Assembly (NCBI GenBank): GCA_905339235.1
Contig: CAJPFG010000001.1
Location: 62,001-126,000, forward strand
Length of the DNA stretch: 64,000 bases
From: Phycisphaerales bacterium
GTDB taxonomy: Bacteria; Planctomycetota; Phycisphaerae; Phycisphaerales; UBA1924
Direction of reading: 5' to 3'
Shown: positions 33,223-43,900 of the stretch, piece by piece
Layout: each line of letters opens with the position of its first letter
Position numbering within the stretch: the first letter of the stretch is position 1
Made by a program: the position numbers and the translations under genes
Notes under the pieces: model-generated
Database searches by the model: none
What the model was told of the DNA's origin: nothing
The model's input: only the letters and a program-made list of their open reading frames with translations

Positions 33223-35669
33223 CGACGCTGCGCGCACCATCACTGTCTCTTGATTCGCGCGGCGAAGTCCTTTGCACGCATTGCGATCAAGTGGTGCCCG
33301 ACGGGCTCGTTCGCGACGACGCTCCCGATCAGTTCTGCTGCCATGGCTGCGAGACGGCCTATGGGGTCATTCACTCCTGCGGGCTCGAGCGGTACTACGC
33401 CCTGGTCGACGCGGCCGGCGAGAAGACCGGGCCCGCAAAGAGCACCGGCCGCGCGTACGCCGAGTTCGACGATCCTGCGTTCCACACGCTCTACGTTCGC
33501 AAGAGTGGGGAAGGCGTTCGCTCCACCGAGTTGTTTCTGGAGGGCGTGCATTGCTCGGCGTGCGTCTGGCTCGTGGAGCGGCTGCCGCGCGTCGTTCCGG
33601 GGGTTCTCGAGGCCCGGCTCGACGTGCGACGTGCCATCGTCAGGGTGCGATGGGATAGTTCTCGGGTTGCGCTTTCGCAGGTGGCCAAAGGAATCGACGC
33701 TCTCGGGTATGCCTCATTCCCGGCGCGTGATGCGGGATCGAGGTCCCGTCGGCAGGCGGAGGATCGGCGCCGGCTGATTCACCTGGCTGTTTCGGGCGCC
33801 TGCGCCGGAAACGTCATGCTGCTGGCCCTCGCGCTCTACGCGGGGCTGTTCGATGCGATGGATCCCGTTCACGCCTCGCTCTTCCGGTGGACGAGCATGG
33901 CGATTTCTCTCGTCGCCCTCCTCTGGCCCGGCGCGGCCTTTTTCCGCAGCGCGTGGGGCGCCCTCCGGGTTCGCTCGCTGCACCTGGATGTGCCCATCGC
34001 GCTCGCGCTCGCCGCGGGAGCGGTCTGGAGCATCTGGACGACCGTTCGCGGGCACGGCGAGATCTACTTCGATTCGCTCAGCGTGCTGGTCTTTGCCCTG
34101 CTCGCCGGTCGCTTCGTGCAGCAACGCCAACAGCGCTGGAGCGCCGACTCCGTCGAGTTGCTGTTCAGTCTGACTCCCACGGCCGCGCGACGGGTGGAGG
34201 GTGATACGGTTCGCGAGGTGCCCGTCGAGGCCCTGGCAGCGGGGGATCTCGTGGAGATTCGCGCCGGGGATTCCTGCCCGGCGGACGGCGTCGTGATCCA
34301 AGGTCGCTCCGCGCTCGACCAATCGCTCCTGACCGGCGAGTCTCGTCCGGAGGCGGTGGGGGAAGGCTCGGCTGTCGCGGCGGGCTGCGTCAATATCAGC
34401 GGAACGATCCGCGTTCGCGTTGAAGCAACCGGCGAGCAGACCCGAGTGGGCCGGCTCATGCGGCTGGTCGAAGAGTGTTCCCAAAGGCGCGCGCCCATCG
34501 TTCAGTTCGCCGACCGCATGTCCGGATGGTTCGTCGCGGGGATGCTCGGACTCGCGACGATAACGCTCGCCTACTGGCTTTGGCGCGATTCCTCGAAGGC
34601 CGTGGACCACGCGGTGGCGCTGCTCGTTGTGACTTGCCCGTGTGCGCTGGGGCTGGGCACTCCGCTCGCGATCACCGCGGCCCTCGGACGGGCGGCGCGG
34701 GCCGGCATGCTCATCAAGGGCGGGGAAGTCATCCAGCGTCTCTCGCGGCCCGGCGTGGTATTCCTCGACAAGACCGGCACCATCACAGGCGGACGGATGG
34801 AAGTGGTCAGGTGGTTCGGAGATGAATCCGCCAGGCCCTTGGCCGCGGCGCTCGAGTCGCAGAGCAACCATCCGATCGCTAAGGCAATCGCGAGCCACGC
34901 CGTTGGTGAGCACGCCGTGCGGGATGCTCGACAGACCGTGGGCGCGGGCATCGAAGGGCTCGTGGACGGCCGAAGGGTGCTCGTGGGCTCCGCGGCTTTC
35001 GTTCGCTCCCGGGTCGAGTCCAGCGAGGTCGATCTATCCAGTGCGCTGGCGGAGTGCATTCGTCAGGGGCTGACTCCGATCCTCCTCTCGATCGACGACC
35101 GCGTGGTCGCGGTTGCGGGGCTTGGTGATCGCGTACGCAAGGACTCCATCGCGGCGATCCGAGAACTCCGTTCATCCGGCTGGAGCGTCAAGGTGCTGTC
35201 CGGCGATCACCCGGACATCGTGCGTGCCGTGGCGAGCGAGGTCGGCATTTCATCCGAAGACGCCCGAGGCGGGCTGTCGCCCGAGGACAAGGTTGCGCTC
35301 GTGCGCGAGGCCGGTTCGCTGGGGACTGTGGTGATGGTCGGAGACGGCGTCAACGACGCCGCGGCGCTCGCGGCCGCGAGCGTGGGGGTCGCCGTGCACG
35401 GCGGGGCCGAGGCGAGCCTTGCCGCCGCGGATGTGTACCTCAACCGCCCCGGGCTTTCCGGGCTGGTGGACCTCATCGACGGCAGCCGTCGCACGATGAG
35501 GGTCATCAAACGCAACCTCGCGGTGTCAAGTCTGTACAACCTCTCGGCCGGGGCGGCCGCGGTGTTCGGCCTGGTAGGCCCGCTTCTTGCGGCGGTGGTC
35601 ATGCCGATCAGTTCGTTGACGGTGACCGCTCTCTCGTTCAGGTCCCGATCCTTCGGAGGTCGGCCATGA
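33219..35669 (+). CDS. ccoI: Copper-translocating P-type ATPase CcoI (FixI)
   Basis: The 816-residue pump starts with the CcoI-specific soluble segment QFCCHGCETAYGVI (C40, C41, C44), then a heavy-metal-associated domain with GVHCSAC (C112/C115). The transmembrane metal site is C473-P-C475, the phosphorylation site D517 in DKTGT, with the TGES, SNHPIAKAI and GDGVNDAAAL motifs also present. It exports Cu(I) to the periplasm for insertion in the oxidase. It overlaps both neighbours by 4 bases. Confidence 0.95.
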   Translation: MTTLRAPSLSLDSRGEVLCTHCDQVVPDGLVRDDAPDQFCCHGCETAYGVIHSCGLERYYALVDAAGEKTGPAKSTGRAYAEFDDPAFHTLYVRKSGEGVRSTELFLEGVHCSACVWLVERLPRVVPGVLEARLDVRRAIVRVRWDSSRVALSQVAKGIDALGYASFPARDAGSRSRRQAEDRRRLIHLAVSGACAGNVMLLALALYAGLFDAMDPVHASLFRWTSMAISLVALLWPGAAFFRSAWGALRVRSLHLDVPIALALAAGAVWSIWTTVRGHGEIYFDSLSVLVFALLAGRFVQQRQQRWSADSVELLFSLTPTAARRVEGDTVREVPVEALAAGDLVEIRAGDSCPADGVVIQGRSALDQSLLTGESRPEAVGEGSAVAAGCVNISGTIRVRVEATGEQTRVGRLMRLVEECSQRRAPIVQFADRMSGWFVAGMLGLATITLAYWLWRDSSKAVDHAVALLVVTCPCALGLGTPLAITAALGRAARAGMLIKGGEVIQRLSRPGVVFLDKTGTITGGRMEVVRWFGDESARPLAAALESQSNHPIAKAIASHAVGEHAVRDARQTVGAGIEGLVDGRRVLVGSAAFVRSRVESSEVDLSSALAECIRQGLTPILLSIDDRVVAVAGLGDRVRKDSIAAIRELRSSGWSVKVLSGDHPDIVRAVASEVGISSEDARGGLSPEDKVALVREAGSLGTVVMVGDGVNDAAALAAASVGVAVHGGAEASLAAADVYLNRPGLSGLVDLIDGSRRTMRVIKRNLAVSSLYNLSAGAAAVFGLVGPLLAAVVMPISSLTVTALSFRSRSFGGRP

Positions 35670-35806
35670 GCGTCCTTTTCATCGTGGTCCCGCTCGCGTT
35701 CGTGCTCGCCGGAGTGTTCGTGGGGCTGTTCATCTGGGCCGCGAGGGATGGGCAGTACGACGATGTCGATACACCGGCCATTCGCGCGATCCAGGATGAC
35801 GACTGA
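35666..35806 (+). CDS. ccoS: cbb3 oxidase assembly protein CcoS
   Basis: This 46-residue ORF starts at the ATGA overlap with ccoI and reads MSVLFIVVPLAFVLAGVFVG followed by LFIWAARDGQYDD and a short acidic end. One membrane helix followed by the W-A-...-G-Q-Y-D-D motif is diagnostic for CcoS, which is needed for cofactor insertion in cbb3 oxidase. It completes the ccoGHIS set. Confidence 0.9.
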   Translation: MSVLFIVVPLAFVLAGVFVGLFIWAARDGQYDDVDTPAIRAIQDDD

Positions 35807-36881
35807 ATCACTCGTATCCACCTACGCTGGGTGCGTGCGAGCCTTGCTTTATCCGCGAGCCATCATCCTGACGCTACCGCTTGTGCTGGCGTCCGGACTC
35901 GGCGCGTGTGCCCCACCGCACAGGTTCGAGTACGCCCGGATCTGCATGGGAGTGCGCACGCAGGTTGTGGTGTACGGTCCCGACGAGGAAAAGGCCCAGC
36001 GGGCCGCCGCGTCCGCGTTTCATCAGATCGCGCGGCTGGAGGCGTCGTTCAGCGACTACCGCCCCGACAGCGAGGTGTCTCTCGTCGGAGATCTATCCGG
36101 GCAGGCCCCGGCGCACGTGAGCGCGGAACTCTACGAGGTGCTGCTGGTCTCGCGGCGTGTTTCCGAAGCCACCGGAGGCGCCTTTGACGTAACCGTGGGC
36201 CCGGCTACAAAGGTCTGGCGCCGGGTCCGCCGGCAGGGTGAACTTCCGTCGGCCGAAGAGGTGGAGCGTGTTCGCGCGTTGATCGGCTGGCACGACGTCG
36301 CGATGCGCACCGCCGCGTCGTCCAACGGCGGCGAGGTCATGCTCCTTCGCAAGGGAATGCAGATTGATCTCGGCGGCATCGGGAAGGGATACGCCGCCCA
36401 ATACGCGGTTGACCACCTCACGCTGCTGGGCTACCCCAGGTGCCTTGTGGCGCTCGCCGGCGATGTCGTCGCGGGAGATCCACCCCCGGGTGTCAGCGGC
36501 TGGAAGGTCGAAGTCCGCGCCGAGCGAGCCGGCGAGGCGGCGCCGTCGGTCGGCGTGCTCTGGCTCCGAAACGCCGCGGCCTCCACGGCGGGCGACTCCG
36601 AACAGTTCTTCGAACTCGATGGCACACGTTACTCTCACATCGTCGATCCACGCACCGGCCTGGGAAGCCGGAGACAAGTCATGGCCACCGTGGTCGCCCC
36701 GCGAGGTGAGATTGCCGATGCTTTGGACACCTCCCTCTGCCTGATCGATCCCGAGGACGCAAGGCGACTGATCGAGTCCTTCGACGGGACCGCTTGCGTC
36801 GTGATCGAGCCTGAGGCCCCACCGTGGGCATTCGACCCTCGCGGCATCCTGCGCTGGCAAATACCACCCTCCGCGCGGTAG
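35796..36881 (+). CDS. apbE: ApbE-type FAD:protein FMN transferase (lipoprotein)
   Basis: The 361-residue protein has a lipoprotein signal (LTLPLVLASGLGAC, C38) and the ApbE fold: EASFSDYRPDSEVSLV, SEATGGAFDVTVGP, the FAD-binding QIDLGGIGKGYAAQ and the SHIVDPRTG-like block near 290. ApbE attaches FMN covalently to Thr/Ser of partner proteins in the periplasm. ATG 35796 overlaps the end of ccoS by 11 bases; GTG 35835 would give a more compact signal peptide and is a real alternative. No classic FMN-acceptor protein (RnfG/NqrC type) is in the window, so its client is unknown. Confidence 0.9.
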   Translation: MTTESLVSTYAGCVRALLYPRAIILTLPLVLASGLGACAPPHRFEYARICMGVRTQVVVYGPDEEKAQRAAASAFHQIARLEASFSDYRPDSEVSLVGDLSGQAPAHVSAELYEVLLVSRRVSEATGGAFDVTVGPATKVWRRVRRQGELPSAEEVERVRALIGWHDVAMRTAASSNGGEVMLLRKGMQIDLGGIGKGYAAQYAVDHLTLLGYPRCLVALAGDVVAGDPPPGVSGWKVEVRAERAGEAAPSVGVLWLRNAAASTAGDSEQFFELDGTRYSHIVDPRTGLGSRRQVMATVVAPRGEIADALDTSLCLIDPEDARRLIESFDGTACVVIEPEAPPWAFDPRGILRWQIPPSAR

Positions 36882-36890
36882 GCTGTGAGG

Positions 36891-37778
36891 ATGGCAACCA
36901 AGGATCAGATCGATCGCAGGCAGGCTATGGGCACAATGGCCGGAATCACGGTGGGGCTCGCGGCCGGCATGCAAACGGCCGCGGCGCAACCGCCCGATTC
37001 GCAAGGCCGGCTCGCGCTGAAGGGGCGCCTGAAGCACTCGGTCTGCCGCTGGTGCTACGGAAAGATGCCGCTCGAGGACCTCTGCAGGAACGCCGCGGCC
37101 ATGGGCCTGCACTCCGTGGAACTCCTCGGGCCCGACGAGTGGCCGGTCGCCAAGGCTCAGGGCCTGACCTGCGCGGTTGCCACGAACGTGAAGTCCAACC
37201 CGATCCCGCGCGGATTCAACAGGCTCGAGAACCACGACGCGATCGTGCGTGACCTTGAGGAGCGGCTGCCGCTGGTGGCCGCGGCGAGTTTGCCCTGCCA
37301 GATCGTCTTTTCGGGGAACCGCGCCGGATTGCCGGATTCCGAAGGCGCGGCCAACTGCATCAAGGGCCTCAAACGGATCACGCCGCTCGCCGAGAAGATC
37401 GGCGTCACTTTGGTGATGGAACTGCTCAACAGCAAGGATCACGCCGACTACCAGTGCGACTTCACGCGATGGGGGGTTCAGGTCGTTGAGGGTGTCGCCA
37501 GCGATCGCTTCCGACTGCTCTACGACATCTACCACATGCAGCGCATGGAGGGCGAGATCATCGAGACGATTCAGAAGAATCTGCCCCACATTGCCCACTT
37601 CCACACCGGCGGCGTGCCGGGACGCGCGGAGATCGACGAGACCCAGGAACTCAACTACGCGGCCATCTGCGGGGCCATCGCCGATGCGGGGTTCAAGGGC
37701 TACATCGCGCAGGAGTTCATCCCCCGCCGCGACCCCATGGCATCGCTCCGGCGCGCGGTTGAGATTTGCGATGTGTAA
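36891..37778 (+). CDS. Hydroxypyruvate isomerase-like TIM-barrel protein with Tat signal
   Basis: The 295-residue protein begins with a twin-arginine-like leader (DRRQAMGTMAGITVGLAAGM, cut near AAAQ). It continues as an AP-endonuclease-2/xylose-isomerase-like barrel with metal ligands in MELLN, LLYDIYHMQRMEG and the distal YIAQEFIP. The segment around FDIYHMQ/IAHFHTGGVPGR is typical of the Hyi hydroxypyruvate isomerase group. ATG 36891 lies 9 bases after the apbE stop. An exported isomerase is unusual outside planctomycetes. The exact sugar is unknown. Confidence 0.8.
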   Translation: MATKDQIDRRQAMGTMAGITVGLAAGMQTAAAQPPDSQGRLALKGRLKHSVCRWCYGKMPLEDLCRNAAAMGLHSVELLGPDEWPVAKAQGLTCAVATNVKSNPIPRGFNRLENHDAIVRDLEERLPLVAAASLPCQIVFSGNRAGLPDSEGAANCIKGLKRITPLAEKIGVTLVMELLNSKDHADYQCDFTRWGVQVVEGVASDRFRLLYDIYHMQRMEGEIIETIQKNLPHIAHFHTGGVPGRAEIDETQELNYAAICGAIADAGFKGYIAQEFIPRRDPMASLRRAVEICDV

Positions 37779-37808
37779 TGCGTTTGGCCAACGCCGGGCG
37801 AGGCGCTG

Positions 37809-38900
37809 TTACGGCTGATTTAGCAGCGGCCATCTCCCGCTGTACACCGGCGTCGATTCGCTGCCCGCCTGCAGCGTGAACCCCACGCCCGTGACGGCTG
37901 TCTTGGTTGCCGGGGCGTCGGGCGTGGTCACGGAACCGTAGACTGCGCAGACGAGGCAATCGGTGGAGGCGGACCACGAGGAGCCGCCGTTGGTGCTGGT
38001 GAGCGCGTACGCATCGGTGGTGGCGACGGCGCGCTCGTGGAGCAGTTCGATGCAGTCGTTGCCCGACGCGGACTGGAAAACCAGGCAAACGACCTGATTG
38101 GGAAGCAGACCACGTGACTTGATATTGGCGAGGTCGTAGCGCGTCCAGGAAGCCCCCAACCAGGCTTCGTTGAACGGGCTGGCGGAGTACTGGCGAGGGG
38201 TCGGAGCGCCACTCTGGGTCGTGCGGACCTGAAGTTGGACTACCGAGTCAACATTCCCGTAGTTGCGCGCCCAGAATGAGACCTTCGAGATGGACCAATA
38301 GACCGCATCGGCGGGGAGCGTGGGCTTGAAGTACATGGCGCGCAGGTAGGTGGATCCGCTCAACTTCCCCACCGGGCGGGCGGCGGAGTTCGTCAAGGTG
38401 AGGTACGAGTAGAGCAGCGTCTCTCCGCTGTCGCTGTACGTGGTGGGCAGGGCAATCTCGGCCTTGTCGTAGGTCAGGCCGAACGACTGGATGCCCGGCA
38501 CGACCTCCGCGGGCGCGCCGCCGTTGAAGGCCCGGGTCAGCGGTTCGCCCACCTTGCCGGACCAGGTGTAGCGGAGCGTGTCAGGCGCGCCGTCGCCGGT
38601 ACGGTCGGGGACGGCTAACTCCACATCCGCGGCATCCATTACCGTGATGGCGACCGCCATTTGGAGGTCCTCACCCATCTGGCTCAGCGCGGCGTTCACG
38701 GCGCTGTTGACCGCCACGGGATCATCCTCTCCCGGAATCGACTTGGCGGCGATCATGACCGCCGACTGTGCCCCCAACAGGATCACCGTGAGGATTGCGA
38801 TGGAGATCGCAACTTCCACCAGCGTATAGGCCCGGCGCGGAAGCCATACCACTCGCGCAGGCGCGGCCGTGGCGGCGCGGAGTGGGGTGTGGCTAACCAT
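37809..38900 (-). CDS. Prepilin-like protein with large C-terminal domain
   Basis: From ATG 38900 the 363-residue protein has a class III prepilin-like segment RRAYTLVEVAISIAILTVIL about 27 residues in, with Ala, not Gly, before the cleavage site and Glu at +5. The rest is a beta-rich domain with Ser/Thr-rich repeats, similar to GspJ/PilW-like minor pseudopilins, though I cannot assign it. It may belong with the prepilin-like protein at 16362-17279 and the secretin at the right edge. The frame is open to 39077 without protein-like composition. Confidence 0.75.
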   Translation of the reverse strand: MVSHTPLRAATAAPARVVWLPRRAYTLVEVAISIAILTVILLGAQSAVMIAAKSIPGEDDPVAVNSAVNAALSQMGEDLQMAVAITVMDAADVELAVPDRTGDGAPDTLRYTWSGKVGEPLTRAFNGGAPAEVVPGIQSFGLTYDKAEIALPTTYSDSGETLLYSYLTLTNSAARPVGKLSGSTYLRAMYFKPTLPADAVYWSISKVSFWARNYGNVDSVVQLQVRTTQSGAPTPRQYSASPFNEAWLGASWTRYDLANIKSRGLLPNQVVCLVFQSASGNDCIELLHERAVATTDAYALTSTNGGSSWSASTDCLVCAVYGSVTTPDAPATKTAVTGVGFTLQAGSESTPVYSGRWPLLNQP

Positions 38901-39140
38901 GGGAAGGCCATCGGCAAAAATACCTGCCTGGATTCTGTGAAGACGGTGCCCGCGCGGCGGGCTTCGCGCGACGCACCTGCACACGCGTCCGAAGTTCTCA
39001 TTGATGCTTTGTCTATCCGGAAATGAGATACACCTGAAGGGGATTGCAGGACCGTGAACCGAGATTCGGCTCATCAACGTCCGGTCGCGGGGTTCCTTTC
39101 CGAGTCATTACGTCAGCCGCGGCGAATCCCAATCCCAGCG

Positions 39141-39166
39141 AAAAACCCCCGTCGGGCGGGGGTTTT
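39141..39166 (-). terminator. Terminator of the TlpA-like gene
   Basis: AAAACCCCC (39142-39150) pairs with GGGGGTTTT (39158-39166), loop GTCGGGC. Symmetric A and T arms make it usable in both directions. It lies 25 bases after the tlpA-like stop. Confidence 0.75.
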
Positions 39167-39190
39167 GAGTCTACCAAGGCTCGAATCAGA

Positions 39191-39898
39191 TCAGCCGCCC
39201 TTCTTCCTGGGACCGTCGGGCTTCTTGGGCTTCTCGCCCTCTTTGTTCGGCTCGGTCTTCTTGGCGATACTGAGCGCGGCGGTCACCGCCTTCTCGAAAC
39301 CGTCGTCCAACGGATTACCGATCCATGCGATCCGGGTGTCGGCGCCGACGACGAAGGCGGTGGGAATGGTGTTGACTCCCGCGGCACGCAGCCACTTCTC
39401 GCCCATCGCGCGCTTTGAGTCGTACGCGACGGTGTACTCCATCTTGGGGCCCTGCGCTCGCACAAAGTTCTGCAACTCGGGGAGTCGGCGATCCTGCTGG
39501 CCCTGCTTCGGCGCTCGCTCGCTCGACGCCATGCCGATGATCGTGAGGTCCTTGTGCGCCTTCTTCAACTTGGTCAGATGCGGGATGCTTTCACGGCACG
39601 GCGGGCACCACGTCGCCCAGAACTCCATCACGTAGACCTTGCCCTTCTCGAACGCCTTGACTTCCGCGCCCTTGACCCACGTGTCTGCCGAGATCTCCGG
39701 GGCCGGGGCGCCGACCTTCAGCGTGCCCTGCGATTCCTTGGGCGCCTCCGGCTGCGCTTCCGGCGCCTTGATCGGGGTTAGAGGTTCGGTGTTCTTGCCC
39801 GGGGCCGGTTCTTTCTTGACGGGCCGGGTGTTGTTCTGAGCCGCGGCCGCGCCGCACAACGACAACACGGCGGCCAGAGCGACAAGTCGGTGTTTCAC
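39191..39898 (-). CDS. TlpA/ResA-like secreted thioredoxin
   Basis: The 235-residue protein has a signal peptide (MKHRLVALAAVLSLCGAAAA), a Pro/Lys-rich linker (about 22-60) and a thioredoxin-like domain with MEFWATWCPPCRESIP, then a cis-proline region VNTIPTAFVV and a Lys/Pro-rich C-terminus. Such proteins keep periplasmic thiols, including haem-binding cysteines, reduced; the DsbD homologue at 1998-3914 would recharge it. No genes adjoin it closely. The partner cannot be told from the sequence. Confidence 0.88.
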   Translation of the reverse strand: MKHRLVALAAVLSLCGAAAAQNNTRPVKKEPAPGKNTEPLTPIKAPEAQPEAPKESQGTLKVGAPAPEISADTWVKGAEVKAFEKGKVYVMEFWATWCPPCRESIPHLTKLKKAHKDLTIIGMASSERAPKQGQQDRRLPELQNFVRAQGPKMEYTVAYDSKRAMGEKWLRAAGVNTIPTAFVVGADTRIAWIGNPLDDGFEKAVTAALSIAKKTEPNKEGEKPKKPDGPRKKGG

Positions 39899-39999
39899 GT
39901 GAGGTCCTCGCGAATCAGGCGACCCACTCCGCGCGGAACGGAATCGCCTTCAGTTTGGATCGCCAAGTCTATGAACCGTTTTCGCGCGGCCTCGCACCG

Positions 40000-40929
40000 C
40001 TATTTCGACAACTCCGCCCGAACTCGCTCCAGGAGTCTCTTGGTCGCTCGGATTCCGTCAGGCTCAGAGGCCTTTTCGCCCTCGTATTCGATGCCGACCC
40101 TCCCGAGGTATCCCGCGGCCAGCACGATTTTGAGCATGCGAACGTAGTCGGTGTGGGTTTCGTTACCTTCCGCGTCGAAATCGTGCGATTTGGCCGAAAC
40201 GCCCTTGGCGTACGGCATCATTTCTTCGACCCCCTTGTAGCGGTCATACTCGTAGAAGTTTCCGAAGTCGGGCAGCGTACCGACCCGGGGGTGGTCCACC
40301 CTTTTCATGACCCCCGCGAGCCAGTCACCGTGACTGGACAGCCCGCCGTGATTCTCGACGATGCAGTTAATCTCTACGGAAGCGCAGTACTCGGTGAGTT
40401 TCCGCAGGCCGTCGGCCGCGAGGCGCATCTGTTCCTCGGGCGTGCCCTTGCTCTCGGCGTTGACCCGGATGGAATGGCACCCAAGGGACTTCGCGGCATC
40501 CGCCCATTTGTAATGGTTGGACACAGCCTTGGCTCGCGCCGTTTCGTCGGGGTCGCCGAGATTCCCTTCACCGTCGCACATGATGAGCACGCTCGTGACG
40601 CCCAAATCGGAGCAGCGCTTCTTGAGGTCCTTGAGGTAGTCCTGGTTGCTCGCCTTGTCCTTGAAGAACGAGTTGACGTACTCCACGGCGTCGATTCCGT
40701 GGTCCTCCTTGGCCGCGCGGGGGAAGTCCAGGTTCGTAAGGGTGCCCGCAAAAAGCGTCTTGTGGAGCGACCACTGGGCGAGCGAGATGGTGAAGAGCGG
40801 CGCGGGCTTGGGCTGGGCCACGGGCGAGGCCGCGGGTTGAGTCTGGCGTGCCAACGCCGGCGCCGCCATCGCCGCGCCGGTGACCAGCGAGGCTTGAAGG
40901 AAGTTACGACGAGTGACGTGCGGGTCCAT
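40000..40929 (-). CDS. Tat-exported sugar phosphate isomerase/epimerase-like TIM barrel
   Basis: The 309-residue protein has a canonical twin-arginine signal ([20 protein letters not shown]) and an AP-endonuclease-2-type barrel with [33 protein letters not shown] and the closing VGIEYEGE carrying metal-ligand Glu/His/Asp residues. It lies 35 bases downstream of the sialate-esterase/DUF1080 gene on the same strand. Barrels of this kind commonly accompany DUF1080 proteins in sugar catabolic loci, possibly acting on 3-keto sugars. ATG 40929 chosen because it starts the Tat signal; the frame is open far upstream. Confidence 0.85.
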   Translation of the reverse strand: MDPHVTRRNFLQASLVTGAAMAAPALARQTQPAASPVAQPKPAPLFTISLAQWSLHKTLFAGTLTNLDFPRAAKEDHGIDAVEYVNSFFKDKASNQDYLKDLKKRCSDLGVTSVLIMCDGEGNLGDPDETARAKAVSNHYKWADAAKSLGCHSIRVNAESKGTPEEQMRLAADGLRKLTEYCASVEINCIVENHGGLSSHGDWLAGVMKRVDHPRVGTLPDFGNFYEYDRYKGVEEMMPYAKGVSAKSHDFDAEGNETHTDYVRMLKIVLAAGYLGRVGIEYEGEKASEPDGIRATKRLLERVRAELSK

Positions 40930-40964
40930 ATTCAGGCGGATCTCCAGCGGCACCCGATGGGTGC

Positions 40965-43900
40965 CTATTTCAGTTCCTTGATCAGCAGATTGGCGAACTG
41001 TATCGGCGATCCGTGCGATTGCAGCGCGATGGGCCCTTCGGGCTGAACCCCGGGCAGCAGGGCGTTTTCGATGACCGTGCGGTCGTTCAGGACCACGGTC
41101 AATCGATCGCCCTTCATGGTGATCACCGTTCGGTTCCACTCGCCCGGCGGAGCGTCGGCCTTCTCCTTCGGGGTGACCCCCGCGCGCACTTCCGGCGGCA
41201 TCGAAGCATCCGTGCGGTATCCATAGACCTCGCCCGACCCGATCCCCCAGCACCACAGGTTCACCTGGCTCTTCGACGAGCCACGCAGATAGATCCCGCT
41301 ATCGCCCGCATCCTGGATCTTTTCAGTCAGGGCCTTCCCATCCGGGCCGTGCTTTTCCGTGCCGTCGGAGAGGATGATCGGCCTCTCGCTCTCGACCGGC
41401 TTTTCCGTCCATCGCCAGTCGGCGATCAGCACGAAGTCTCGGTACGACCTGCTCGACCACAGGTCCCCGCCCTGCCCGTCGAATGTGATCGTCCAGTCGT
41501 TCGCCTTGAAGTGGCCCTCGTGAGCCGGTTCAAACTTCCAACCGTCAAAGTCCACTCCGGTGTACAGCGGCTCGAAGCCCTGCTCGCGCGACATGCCCGT
41601 CTCCGGAGGCGGCGGAGACGATGATGGGAGTTTCAGGATCACCAGGTTTCGAAAATCGATCGGTGTGCCCTCCGACTCAAGGCAGATGAAGCCCGTTCTG
41701 GGAGAGGTGTCCTTCCCCTGCGTCACCACCTTGCCGTTCACGGCCAGAGAAATCGAGCCGTTGTTGCACTCCACGCGGTAGTGATTCCATTGCGGCGAAG
41801 GATTCATGCGTTTCTCGGTCGGGTACGACCGCATGCCGCCGCTGGGACGCGGATTCAGCGGAGTCATCTTCGCGCCGTGAATCGGAAACACGTCCCCGTC
41901 GGAGGTGTACCACGAGCCCTCGGAGCCGGTCATCACCTGCACCTCAACGCTGCGCGTGAATGGCACTCCTTTCGCCGTGATCGCGTCTGACCACACGAAC
42001 AGCCCCGCGTTCCCCTGGGCGCTCAGGTGGCGCCATTCGAGTTCCAGCACGAAGTTCTCGTACTGCTCCGCGGTGCGGAGGACTCCGGTCGGCGCGCCCG
42101 TGCAGTGGATCATGCCGTCCACCACCGTCCAGGTTGCGGGCGCGCAGTTCACGTTTACCCATCCGCTCAGGTCCTTGCCGTTGAACAGCGGGATGAACTC
42201 CGGATCCGCGCTCAGGTAAGTCGTGCGACCCGCATCCACCGCCGGAGCCCAACCCTCTGCCGGACGCTCCCAGGCGTCGGTGCGGAACGGTGCCGCGGGA
42301 AGCCCCTCGGCGTTGAACAGGTTCGGCGCACACGCCGACTCATACGCGTACCTCACGGCCACCGGCTTGGGGACCTTCGGGCTGCTCACCCGCACCTTGT
42401 CGGGCGAAGCGATCTCCGCATCGGCCACGTGAAAGACGCGGTCGTCGCCTGCGATCGCGAAGTACGTCGGTGCGCCGCCGCTGGATTTCAAGGCGGACGA
42501 GCCCGCGAGATCAAAGCCGACGTCGATTGCATTCCCATCCACGCGCATGGATTGGTACCGCGGACTCGCGCACACAACTTCCGTCCTGCTGTATGTCTTC
42601 GCAAGGGCCCACCGTGCCAGGCGCTCTCCAACGTCCCTCTTGTTCGTGGGATGTATGTCGGTCGGGTTGCCGATGTCCATGGTTACGACCATGCCCGTGT
42701 TCGGCGTCGAGAGCGCGCCGGCCTGCGCTTCCCGGAGCGCGGCCGTCTCGCCGCGGTCGTTCCCGTAGTTGAACGGCGCGATCTGCACGAAATAGAACGG
42801 GAAGTCCCCCTGTCCCCACGCGCGCCGCCAATCGGCGATCATCGCCGGGAACAGACGCCGGTAGAGATCGGCGTTGCCGCGGTTGGATTCACCCTGGTAC
42901 CAGATGGCGCCCGCGATGCGATACGGCGCGAGCGGCCGGATCATGGCGTTGTGAAGCCCTGTCGCAGTGTGCGGTCCAAGGCTGAAGCCCTGGCCGATTG
43001 GCGGCAGGTTGGCCATCGACGGCCCGCGCACGAACTTCCACTCGCCCGCCAACGGCGCCGCCGCTTCGCCGCAGGTGAGGTTGATCTTCCCGGCATCTCC
43101 GAAGACGCCCCCAAGGCCGCCCGTGTCCACCACGCGTACGGCGATCACGTTGCGCCCGGCTTTGAGCAGCCCGCCCGGCACTTTGTACCGGCGATCGGAG
43201 TTCCAACGGCCGTCGTCCCGAGTTCCGCCGATGCGCACCCCGTTGACGTAGGCGTCGTCACGGTCGTCGATCGGCCCCAGGGACAGCGTGGCCTCCTGCC
43301 CGGCACAGGACTCGGGCAGTTCCGCGATGCATCGCAGGTACAACACGCCGTCGAACTGCGCCAGGTCTCCGCTGAACTTCGATGGGATCTTCATCCCGCC
43401 CCAGGAAGAGTCGTCAAACTCGGGCTGGGCCCAGTCCTTCCCCGGCGCGCCGCGCGACGTGTCGAGGTTGTCCCACCAGCGGCCCGCGAACTTTGCGGTC
43501 CTCGACGCGCGAACGTTGGGGTCCGGATCGAGCGCTTCCAGGAACTCCACTTGCGACGCGAACTCGGAGAACGTTCTGATCATCTCAAGGCTGGTCCACG
43601 ACTCGGCGGGCGTTCCGCCCCAGTCCGTCTCGATCATCCCGATGGGCACGCCGATCGACTCGCCCACAGACACCGCGAAGTAGTACCCCACGGCGCTGAA
43701 GTTTGCGGCCGACGCCGGCGAGCACTCCTGCCAACCCGGCGAGTCCACGTCGTTGCTCGGTCGTGCGGCGACCTTGTTGTTCACATTGAACAGGCGGATC
43801 GTCGGGCGAACGGCGCCATTGACCGCCTCTTCGCCGTTCGCCGATGCCCGCAGGGGCCACTCCATGTTGGACTGCCCGGAGCAGACCCACACCTCGCCCA

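Noticed and set aside
35748..35795. A longer apbE start at 35748
   Set aside because: It would overlap most of ccoS and put a long charged segment before the lipoprotein signal; ATG 35796 or GTG 35835 fits better.
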